64,000 bases of DNA from Actinomadura atramentaria DSM 43919. GTDB lineage: Bacteria; Actinomycetota; Actinomycetes; Streptosporangiales; Streptosporangiaceae. The stretch's first letter is position 1. Each line of letters opens with the position of its first letter. Under the pieces are notes generated by a model that was given only the letters and a program-made list of their open reading frames with translations, was not told where the DNA came from and searched no databases. Below are positions 1 to 6,066 of this stretch, one piece after another. Location: NCBI RefSeq assembly GCF_000381885.1, contig NZ_KB907210.1, forward strand, positions 1-64,000, read 5' to 3'. The position numbers and the translations under genes were made by a program.

Positions 1-82
1 CGAAGGGGCCTTTCCGCTCGACTTGCATGTGTTAAGCACGCCGCCAGCGTTCGTCCTGAGCCAGGATCAAACTCTCCATCAA
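1..82 (-). rRNA. rrs: 16S rRNA, 5' end only
   Basis: The reverse complement contains the universal 27F primer site (AGAGTTTGATCCTGG at 75 to 61), then the usual GGCTCAG and GCGGCGTGCTTAACACATGC blocks. Aligning the primer site with E. coli position 8 puts the mature 5' end near base 82. The rest of the gene lies to the left of the window. The first variable bases (GCGGAAAGGCCCCTTCG) are of a type seen in Streptosporangiales, which is the main taxonomic hint here. Confidence 0.97.
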
Positions 83-275
83 GGCCCAACGACGCACCAG
101 AGGGGCGAACCCCCAGCACGCCAAACCTTAAAAGGATCGAAATCCCAGCAATGCGAACCCGCAAACGGGTCCGCTTGCCTCAAAGAAATCCCCGCCGATC
201 CCACCAAGGGGACCGGCTACGGGGCGGCCGAGCAAACCGAAAGGTCACCCGGCCGATAAAGGCACTGGCTTTTAA

Positions 276-294
276 CACGCTGTTGAGTTCTCAA
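276..294 (-). promoter_or_regulatory. rRNA leader antitermination (boxA-like) block
   Basis: Read on the minus strand this is TTGAGAACTCAACAGCGTG. This TTGAGAACTCAA block recurs in actinobacterial rRNA leaders and 16S-23S spacers, where it belongs to the antitermination/processing signal. It lies about 190 bases upstream of the mature 16S end, inside the predicted leader. Confidence 0.75.
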
Positions 295-355
295 GAAACG
301 GACACCCACCGCGCTCCAGCCACTCGCGTGGCTCTCGCTCCGGGGCAACCCTTCA

Positions 356-383
356 AGCTTACCCAGGACTTACCCCCTGTCAA
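356..383 (-). promoter_or_regulatory. rRNA operon promoter, sigma-70 type
   Basis: On the minus strand a perfect -35 TTGACA (383-378) is followed after 16 bases by TAAGCT (361-356). Transcription would start near 349, giving a leader of roughly 265 bases before the mature 16S, a usual length in actinobacteria. The spacing and -35 are strong; the -10 is a plausible variant of TAnnnT. Confidence 0.7.
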
Positions 384-817
384 ACCGACCCACCGGAAGA
401 AATTTTCCGCCGCATCGCCTTGACCGAGAAGCCAGCCCACCCACCCGACCGCACGCAAGCCGAACTCGCGAACCATGATCGAAGTGGAGTCCCTCGGGCC
501 GACCGCCGACCGGCGTTCCGCATCCCGTGCTGGGCTGTGTCCATAACTTTAACACCGTCCGCGCGGTGCTTCGGACGCCCGGCCGGTGGGGCCGGGGCGT
601 TCGGCGGCGGACGGCTTCCGCTGTGACGTCAGGGGTAACGCCGCTGTGCAGGGCGTTTGTTCCGGTGACTGGACACCGGGTGCGTCAGCTCACATTGCGG
701 TACGGTTCGCACAGTCGTGTCGCACGAGGCAGAAGAGCGTCGTTTCGCCTGGTGGGACACCCGGTCGCCGGTCGCGCTCCCCCGAGGCGCGGCGGGCTCG
801 GGTCAGGGAGGAACGCC

Positions 818-1537
818 GTGCGCGCACCCGTGCTCCGCGGTTCGACGGAACGCCTGGTCATCGCCGGGACGATGGGGCCGACGATCCACCGCGTCCCCGC
901 CTGGCGCCTCACCGCCGCGGACGGCCGCGTCGAGGTCCACGCCGACCCGGCCAGGTTCCGCGCGATGGACGACCCGTCCGGCCGGGGCCTGCATCTGAGC
1001 TGCGGCACCGTCCTGGTGAACCTGCGGCTGGCCGCCGCGCAGCTCGGTCGCGAGGCCGTGATCCGCCAGCGTCCGGACGCCGACCGGCCGACGCTGCTCG
1101 CGTCGGCGCGGCTCACGCGCCGGCGCCGCGTCACCCGGGAGGAGCGGCTGCTGTACGCGGCGACGATGCGTCCGGCCCCGGCGCGCGGCGCGGTCGCGGG
1201 CCGGGACGCCGCGCCGGACGCCCGGCTCGTCGGGGAGCTCGCGGAGTTCGCGCGGCTGGAGGGGACGACGATGCACGTCCTGCCGGGCGGCGGCCGGCGG
1301 GCCGTGCTGACGACCGAGGGCGACTCCCCCGGCGCGTGGATGCGCGCGGGGCGGGCGCTGCAGTCGGTCCTGCTCGCGGCGACGCTCCGGGGCGTGGGGG
1401 TCTCGTTCCTGTACGAGGTGGTCGACGTGCCGCCGGTCGGCGCGCCGGGCGACGTCCCCCAGGTGCTGCTGGAGCTGTCAGCGCAGCCGGTAGACCGACA
1501 GCACGAACGACAGCGGCACCGGGAACGGGTCGGGTAG
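818..1537 (+). CDS. Acg-like FMN-binding nitroreductase-family protein, shortened
   Basis: 239 residues from a GTG preceded by GGGAGG at 806-811. The block around residues 25-65 (Trp-Arg-Leu, an ADP-like Asp-Pro-Ala-Arg, Asp-Pro-Ser-Gly-Arg-Gly-Leu-His-Leu-Ser-Cys-Gly, then Asn-Leu-Arg-Leu) is the conserved start of the Acg family, nitroreductase-like flavoproteins linked to dormancy in mycobacteria. Family members usually have about 330 residues. This one lacks much of that length, and its last 20 residues (rich in Gln, Arg and His) do not resemble the normal C-terminus. The 3' end overlaps the convergent rlmA gene by 60 bases, so the end may be eroded. Function unproven. Confidence 0.65.
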   Translation: MRAPVLRGSTERLVIAGTMGPTIHRVPAWRLTAADGRVEVHADPARFRAMDDPSGRGLHLSCGTVLVNLRLAAAQLGREAVIRQRPDADRPTLLASARLTRRRRVTREERLLYAATMRPAPARGAVAGRDAAPDARLVGELAEFARLEGTTMHVLPGGGRRAVLTTEGDSPGAWMRAGRALQSVLLAATLRGVGVSFLYEVVDVPPVGAPGDVPQVLLELSAQPVDRQHERQRHRERVG

Positions 1538-2302
1538 CCGGGCGATCCGGCGGGCGAGTTCGCCGGCGGGGACGTGCCGGGCGCTCGGCCCCATGCCGAC
1601 GAGCGCGGCGATCTCGTCGCGCGCGAGGTCGGCCGTCGTCTCGACGGGCGTGCGGGACGCGAGGAGGAAGTGCCCGCCGAGGGTTTCGTCGGTGCGTTCC
1701 TCCTTGCGCTCGTCGACCGTCAGCAACCCGAGTTCCGGGATGAGCGGCCCGAGGTGCCGGGCGGACGGCGTCACGGTGTGCAGCGCGCCGCCGGGCGCGA
1801 GGACGCGGCGGTACTCGGCGGCGTTGCGGGGCGCGAACACGTTGATCACCGCGTCCACGGCCGCGTCCCGCACCGGGAGGTCCCGCCACAGGTCCGCGAC
1901 GATCGCGCCGATCCGCGGATGGGCGCGGGCGGCGCGCCGCGCGGCGTGCTTGGACAGGTCCAGCGCGATCCCCGCGCGAGCCCGGCCCGCCGCGAGGACG
2001 GCGGCGAGGTGGTGGCCGGTCCCCGCGCCCGCGTCCAGGACGCGCGCCGCGTCGCCGACGCTCGCGGCGAGCGCGCCGGTCAGCGGCGCGAAGTGGCCCG
2101 CGCCGAGGAACGCGTCCCGGGCGCGGACCATCTCCGGGGTGTCGGCGGTCCCCGGCCGGGCGCCGCCGGGGAGCAGGTTCGCGTAGCCCTGCCGGGCGAC
2201 GTCGAAGGCGTGCCCGGCGGCGCACGCCAGGGCGCGGTCGCGCGGGGCGAGCGGCTCCGCGCAGACGGGGCAGCGGAGCGCGTCGACGATGTCGGCCAGC
2301 AT
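1478..2302 (-). CDS. rlmA: 23S rRNA (guanine-N1)-methyltransferase, RlmA family
   Basis: 274 residues. An N-terminal zinc ribbon (Cys-Pro-Val-Cys at residues 11-14, then Cys and His near 27-31) precedes a Rossmann-fold methyltransferase with the SAM-binding motif Val-Leu-Asp-Ala-Gly-Ala-Gly-Thr-Gly near residue 90. This arrangement and length are typical of RlmA(I)/RlmA(II)/TlrB. Gram-positive members methylate N1 of G748 in 23S rRNA, which can affect macrolide binding. The C-terminal Ser-Phe-Val-Leu-Ser-Val-Tyr also fits. The gene is convergent with the Acg-like gene and 30 bases downstream of trxA, so the two may be cotranscribed. Which guanine is modified is inferred from the lineage. Confidence 0.87.
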   Translation of the reverse strand: MLADIVDALRCPVCAEPLAPRDRALACAAGHAFDVARQGYANLLPGGARPGTADTPEMVRARDAFLGAGHFAPLTGALAASVGDAARVLDAGAGTGHHLAAVLAAGRARAGIALDLSKHAARRAARAHPRIGAIVADLWRDLPVRDAAVDAVINVFAPRNAAEYRRVLAPGGALHTVTPSARHLGPLIPELGLLTVDERKEERTDETLGGHFLLASRTPVETTADLARDEIAALVGMGPSARHVPAGELARRIARLPDPFPVPLSFVLSVYRLR

Positions 2303-2332
2303 GGGTCCATCTTCGGGGACCGGGCGGCGCGG

Positions 2333-2683
2333 TCAGGACATGCGGCTGCGGACCTCGTCCATGTCGAGGTCCCGCACCGCCTGGATGATCTTCTCCAGCG
2401 CCGCCTCGGGGAGCGCGCCCGGCTGGGCGTACACGATCACCCCGTCCCGGACGGCCATCAGCGTGGGAATGGACGCGACGCCGAAGCGTTCTTGGAGGGC
2501 GGGCTCGGCCTCGGTGTCGACCTTGCCGAACACGATGTCGGTGTGGGTCTCGGCCGCCTTCTCGAAGACGGGCGCGAACCGGCGGCAGGGCCCGCACCAG
2601 GCCGCCCAGAAGTCGATCAGGACGATCCCGCCGCCCTGCGCGGTCTCGTCGAAGTTCCCGGCGGTGAGTGTGACGGTCGCCAT
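2333..2683 (-). CDS. trxA: thioredoxin
   Basis: 116 residues, start ATG at 2683 with a GAGGAG ribosome site a few bases upstream; in-frame sequence further upstream lies in the promoter. The active-site motif Trp-Cys-Gly-Pro-Cys is near residue 32, followed by the cis-proline Ser-Ile-Pro-Thr motif near residue 77. It is a cytosolic disulfide reductase reduced by thioredoxin reductase. The gene diverges from a group 2 sigma factor across a region that reads as a sigma-R-type promoter, the usual disulfide-stress control of thioredoxin genes in actinomycetes. Confidence 0.95.
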   Translation of the reverse strand: MATVTLTAGNFDETAQGGGIVLIDFWAAWCGPCRRFAPVFEKAAETHTDIVFGKVDTEAEPALQERFGVASIPTLMAVRDGVIVYAQPGALPEAALEKIIQAVRDLDMDEVRSRMS

Positions 2684-2729
2684 GTGGTTTCTCCTCTTCC
2701 GGGGTATCAGACCTGGGTAGGGCCTTGCC

Positions 2730-2742
2730 TTACTCCGCAGTA
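2730..2742. promoter_or_regulatory. palindromic operator-like site in the trxA leader
   Basis: TTACTCCGCAGTA contains the inverted repeat TACT-CCGC-AGTA. Exactly the same 13 bases occur at 20431-20443, just upstream of an acyl-CoA-dehydrogenase-associated kinase-like gene. The site lies just downstream of the predicted trxA start point. It resembles a TetR-type operator, but no binding protein can be named. Confidence 0.4.
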
Positions 2743-2752
2743 TTCCGGACGT

Positions 2753-2783
2753 GGGAATCCCAGAGCGGTAATAGGCGTTCCCC
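2753..2783. promoter_or_regulatory. bidirectional sigma-R/SigH-type promoter
   Basis: On the plus strand GGGAAT (2753-2758) is followed by exactly 18 bases and then GTT (2777-2779), matching the sigma-R/SigH pattern GGGAAY-N18-GTT. It would give a leader of about 30 bases for the sigma factor. The minus strand of the same DNA reads GGAAC (2781-2777)-N18-ATT (2758-2756), a near match placed correctly for trxA with a leader of about 67 bases. The two promoters thus share the same bases. Redox-controlled expression is inferred from the family pattern. Confidence 0.7.
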
Positions 2784-2815
2784 ACTTAGGGAGATCGCAC
2801 CAGAGAAGGGTCAGG

Positions 2816-3826
2816 ATGGCTGCAACCCGTACCAAGGCGGACAGGGTCGACGCCCCCGACAAGGACCTGGTCGGGGCGTACCTCGACCGGATCGGCCGCA
2901 CCCCCCTGCTCGACGCGGAGGAGGAGGTCGATCTGGCGAAGGCGATCGAGGGTGGCCTGTACGCGGAACAGTTGCTGGACGAGGGCACCGTGCCGGACGG
3001 CGTCTCCCCCGCCGAACTGGAGGAGCTCGTCGCGGCGGGCCTGCGCGCCAAGCAGCGTTTCGTGGAGGCCAACCTCCGGCTCGTGGTCTCGATCGCCCGC
3101 AAGTACCCCACGGAGTCGCTTCCCCTCATCGACCTCATCCAGGAGGGCAACCTCGGGCTGATGCGCGCGGTGGAGAAGTTCGACTACCGGCGGGGCTTCA
3201 AGTTCTCGACGTACGCGACGTGGTGGATCAGGCAGGCGATCGGGCGCGGGCTCAGCCACACCGCGCGGACGATCCGGCTGCCGGTCCACGTGGAGGAGGA
3301 GCTGTCGCGGCTGCGCCGCGCGGAGCGGCAGCTCGGCCGCGACCTGGGCCGCGAGCCGAACCGCGACGAGCTGGCGGCGGCGCTCGGGGCCGAGCCCGAG
3401 CACGTGGACGAACTGCTGCGCTGGCGGCGCGACCCGGCGAGCCTGGACGCGACCGTCGACGACGCGGGCGAGACGCCGATGGGCGACCTGCTGGAGGACC
3501 CCGAGGCGGTCACCCCGGAGGCGGAGATCCTCGCGCTGGACGACGTCGAGGGCCTGTCCCGGCTGCTGGACCGGCTGCCCGAGCGCGAGGCGTCGATCGT
3601 CCGCGCGCGGTTCGGCATGGAGAGCGGCCAGCCGCTGTCGTACGCGCAGATCGGGGCGCGGTACGGGCTGAGCCACAACCGCGTCCGGCAGATCACCGAC
3701 CGGTCGCTGCGGCGGCTGCGGCAGCTCGCCGCGGAGTCCGACCTGGCGGGCCGGGCGGCGCTGCCGGTGCGGGTCGGCGGGGAGCCGCGGGAGCTGGCGG
3801 TGGCGGCGCCCGGCCGGGCGGCGTGA
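2816..3826 (+). CDS. group 2 sigma-70 factor (HrdD/SigB type)
   Basis: 336 residues, ATG at 2816 with GAGAAGGG just upstream. Regions 1.2 (Val-Gly-Ala-Tyr-Leu-Asp-Arg-Ile-Gly-Arg), 2.1-2.4 (Phe-Lys-Phe-Ser-Thr-Tyr-Ala-Thr-Trp-Trp-Ile-Arg-Gln-Ala), 3 and 4.2 (Ser-His-Asn-Arg-Val-Arg-Gln-Ile) are all present. The long acidic region 1.1 extension of the primary sigma factor is absent, which marks a non-essential group 2 factor. In Streptomyces hrdD is a known sigma-R target and mycobacterial sigB is under SigE/SigH, which agrees with the sigma-R-type promoter found here. The last 30 residues are Ala/Gly/Arg-rich and not conserved. Confidence 0.9.
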   Translation: MAATRTKADRVDAPDKDLVGAYLDRIGRTPLLDAEEEVDLAKAIEGGLYAEQLLDEGTVPDGVSPAELEELVAAGLRAKQRFVEANLRLVVSIARKYPTESLPLIDLIQEGNLGLMRAVEKFDYRRGFKFSTYATWWIRQAIGRGLSHTARTIRLPVHVEEELSRLRRAERQLGRDLGREPNRDELAAALGAEPEHVDELLRWRRDPASLDATVDDAGETPMGDLLEDPEAVTPEAEILALDDVEGLSRLLDRLPEREASIVRARFGMESGQPLSYAQIGARYGLSHNRVRQITDRSLRRLRQLAAESDLAGRAALPVRVGGEPRELAVAAPGRAA

Positions 3827-3917
3827 GCGCGGAGACCGGAGGCGGTCGGGCGGCGGGGGCCGCTCGGCCGCCTTCGGCCGTTTCGGCGTCCTTCGGCGTG
3901 TCATAGCCTTGTGGACC

Positions 3918-5261
3918 GTGAGTACATCTAGCTCCGCGGGAGTCCCCGAGGCGTGGCGCGACCTCCCCGCACTCCAGCAGCCCGATTGGGACCCCGCCGA
4001 GGTGCGGGCCGTCGTCGGGGAGTTGTCGCAGCTTCCGCCGCTGGTGTTCGCGGGCGAGTGCGACCAGCTCCGGGACCGCCTCGCGCAGGTGGCGCGGGGC
4101 GAGGCGTTCGTCCTGCAGGGCGGCGACTGCGCGGAGACGTTCGCGGGGTCGAACGCGGACGCGGTGAAGAACAAGCTGAAGACGCTGCTGCAGATGGCGG
4201 TGGTGCTCACGTACGCGGCGAGCGTTCCGGTCGTGAAGATCGGCCGGATGGCGGGGCAGTTCGCCAAGCCGCGGTCGCGGCCGACGGAGACCGTCGACGG
4301 CGTGGAGCTGCCCGCGTACCGCGGCGACATGGTCAACGGCCTGGAGTTCACGGCGGAGTCGCGGCGGAACGATCCACGCCGGCTGCTGCAGGCGTACCAC
4401 TGCTCGGCGGTGACGCTGAACCTGTGCCGGGCGTTCACCAAGGGCGGCTACGCGGACCTGCGGCAGGTCGACCGGTGGAACCAGGACTTCGTGGCGCAGA
4501 GCCCGGCGGGGCGGCGGTACGAGCGGCTGGCCGGGGAGATCGACCGGGCTCTGACGTTCATGAAGGCGTGCGGCGCGGACCCCGACGAGTTCCAGGGCGT
4601 GGAGTTCTACTCCAGCCACGAGGCGCTGCTGCTGGAGTACGAGCGCGCGCTGACGCGGGTGGACCACCTCAGCGGGCTCCCCTACGACGTGTCCGCGCAC
4701 TTCCTGTGGATCGGCGAGCGGACCCGCCAGCTCGACGGCGCGCACGTGGAGTTCCTGCGGCACATCCGCAACCCCATCGGCGTGAAGCTCGGCCCGACGA
4801 CGACGCCGGACGACGCGCTCGCGCTGATCGAGCGGCTGAACCCCGACGCCGAGCCGGGCCGGCTGACGTTCGTGACACGGATGGGCGCGGGCCGCATCCG
4901 CGAGGCGCTGCCGCCGCTGATCGAGAAGGTCCGGCAGAGCGGCGCGCCGGTCGCGTGGGTCTGCGACCCGATGCACGGCAACACCTTCGAGGCGCCGAGC
5001 GGGCACAAGACGCGGCGCGTGGACGACGTGCTGGACGAGGTCGCCGGGTTCTTCGAGGTCCACCGGGCGCTCGGGACGCACCCGGGCGGCATCCACATCG
5101 AGTTCACCGGCGACGACGTGACCGAGTGCGTCGGCGGCGGGCACCCGATCGTCGAGGGCGACCTGCACCAGCGGTACGAGACGGCGTGCGACCCGCGGCT
5201 GAACCGGAGCCAGTCGCTGGACCTGGCGTTCATGGTCGCGGAGCTGTACCGCAAGAGCTGA
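3918..5261 (+). CDS. aroG: class II 3-deoxy-7-phosphoheptulonate (DAHP) synthase
   Basis: 447 residues. It condenses phosphoenolpyruvate and erythrose 4-phosphate in the first step of the shikimate pathway. The plant-like class II signature is clear: Leu-Gln-Gly-Gly-Asp-Cys-Ala-Glu (metal-binding Cys, residues about 69-76), Lys-Ile-Gly-Arg-Met-Ala-Gly-Gln-Phe-Ala-Lys-Pro-Arg, and the metal ligands in Cys-Asp-Pro-Met-His-Gly-Asn and His-Ile-Glu-Phe-Thr-Gly. Start taken at GTG 3918; an in-frame TTG at 3909 is possible. The pathway supplies chorismate, from which the DHB operon at 23.5-26.9 kb would draw, though the genes are far apart. Confidence 0.95.
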   Translation: MSTSSSAGVPEAWRDLPALQQPDWDPAEVRAVVGELSQLPPLVFAGECDQLRDRLAQVARGEAFVLQGGDCAETFAGSNADAVKNKLKTLLQMAVVLTYAASVPVVKIGRMAGQFAKPRSRPTETVDGVELPAYRGDMVNGLEFTAESRRNDPRRLLQAYHCSAVTLNLCRAFTKGGYADLRQVDRWNQDFVAQSPAGRRYERLAGEIDRALTFMKACGADPDEFQGVEFYSSHEALLLEYERALTRVDHLSGLPYDVSAHFLWIGERTRQLDGAHVEFLRHIRNPIGVKLGPTTTPDDALALIERLNPDAEPGRLTFVTRMGAGRIREALPPLIEKVRQSGAPVAWVCDPMHGNTFEAPSGHKTRRVDDVLDEVAGFFEVHRALGTHPGGIHIEFTGDDVTECVGGGHPIVEGDLHQRYETACDPRLNRSQSLDLAFMVAELYRKS

Positions 5262-5298
5262 TCAGAGCCGCCCCGGGGCCGCACGGTCCCGGGGCGCG

Positions 5299-5679
5299 CT
5301 ACACGGCCACCTCGGCCCAGACGACCTTGCCGCCCGTCACGGCCTCCGCGCCCCACCGGCTGGCGAAGCGGTCGACGATGAACAGGCCGCGGTGGGACTC
5401 GTCCAGCGGCCCGGGGACGGTCATCCGCGGCATCTGCGGGGCGCGGTCGCGGACCTCGACGCGGACCCGGTCCGCCCCGCGCAGCAGCCGCAGCTCCAGC
5501 GCCGTCCCGGCGTGGCGGACGGCGTTGGCGACGAGTTCGGCGACGATCGCCGTGACGAGCTCCTCGCGTTCCAGCAGCGACCAGGTGCGCATGGTGCGGG
5601 CGGCGAGGCGCCGGGCGTACTCGACGGCCTCGGTCTGCGGCGCCGCGCGCAGCGTCGTCTCGGTCATCGGGTCGGTCAC
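5299..5679 (-). CDS. RsbW-like ATP-binding anti-sigma/serine kinase
   Basis: 126 residues, GTG at 5679 or ATG at 5666. It is a single HATPase_c (GHKL) domain of the RsbW type: N-box Glu-Leu-Val-Ala-Asn-Ala-Val-Arg-His-Ala near residue 48, and G-box His-Arg-Gly-Leu-Phe-Ile-Val near residue 95. Such proteins bind a sigma factor or phosphorylate a STAS antagonist. It is the last gene of a minus-strand trio, 23 bases after a STAS gene and close behind a PP2C phosphatase, so kinase, substrate and phosphatase of a partner-switch are encoded together. No sigma-B-type gene is adjacent; the target is unknown. Confidence 0.85.
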   Translation of the reverse strand: MTDPMTETTLRAAPQTEAVEYARRLAARTMRTWSLLEREELVTAIVAELVANAVRHAGTALELRLLRGADRVRVEVRDRAPQMPRMTVPGPLDESHRGLFIVDRFASRWGAEAVTGGKVVWAEVAV

Positions 5680-5702
5680 TCAGCCTCAGCTCGCCGTCGC
5701 GT

Positions 5703-6035
5703 TCAGGTCCCGGCGTCGTCCGGCGCGTCCTCGGGGATGAGGAAGCGGTCGAGGCCCGTGGTGCGCAGGACGTTCTCGACCCGCCCGTAGGCGCCGGTGA
5801 CGGTGAGGGTCGCGTTCTGCGCCCGCGCGTGCTTGTACGCGCGGACGAGCACGTTCAACCCGGAGGAGTCGCAGAAGTCCACGGCCGTGAGGTCGACGAC
5901 CACGTCGCGCTCCCCCGCGTCGACCAGCTCGGTCAGCCGGCCGCGCAGCTCGTCGGAGGAGTGCAGGTCGATGGAGCCGCGCGCGGCGATCGTCGCGCGG
6001 CCGTCCTGCCGTGTCGTCTGCAACGCCAGCCCCAC
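5703..6035 (-). CDS. STAS-domain anti-sigma factor antagonist
   Basis: 110 residues, GTG at 6035. It has the RsbV/SpoIIAA STAS fold with the phosphorylation motif Asp-Ser-Ser-Gly-Leu near residues 56-60; the first or second Ser is the usual target of an RsbW-type kinase. When dephosphorylated such proteins sequester the anti-sigma factor. The gene lies 31 bases after the PP2C phosphatase and 23 bases before the RsbW-like kinase, so it is probably the substrate of both. The length is normal for the family. Confidence 0.88.
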   Translation of the reverse strand: MGLALQTTRQDGRATIAARGSIDLHSSDELRGRLTELVDAGERDVVVDLTAVDFCDSSGLNVLVRAYKHARAQNATLTVTGAYGRVENVLRTTGLDRFLIPEDAPDDAGT

Positions 6036-6066
6036 GTCACCACACCTTACCGATTGTCGGGCTTCA

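Larger units (their letters stand above)
83..817. other. rRNA leader plus upstream spacer, no gene
   Basis: This 735-base stretch has no convincing protein-coding gene. About 83-350 is the transcribed rRNA leader on the minus strand, containing the boxA-like block and the promoter listed separately. The remainder, about 390-817, separates the rRNA promoter from the divergent flavoprotein gene. I found no consensus promoter for that gene, and no second rRNA promoter, although actinobacterial rrn operons often have several. Confidence 0.7.
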
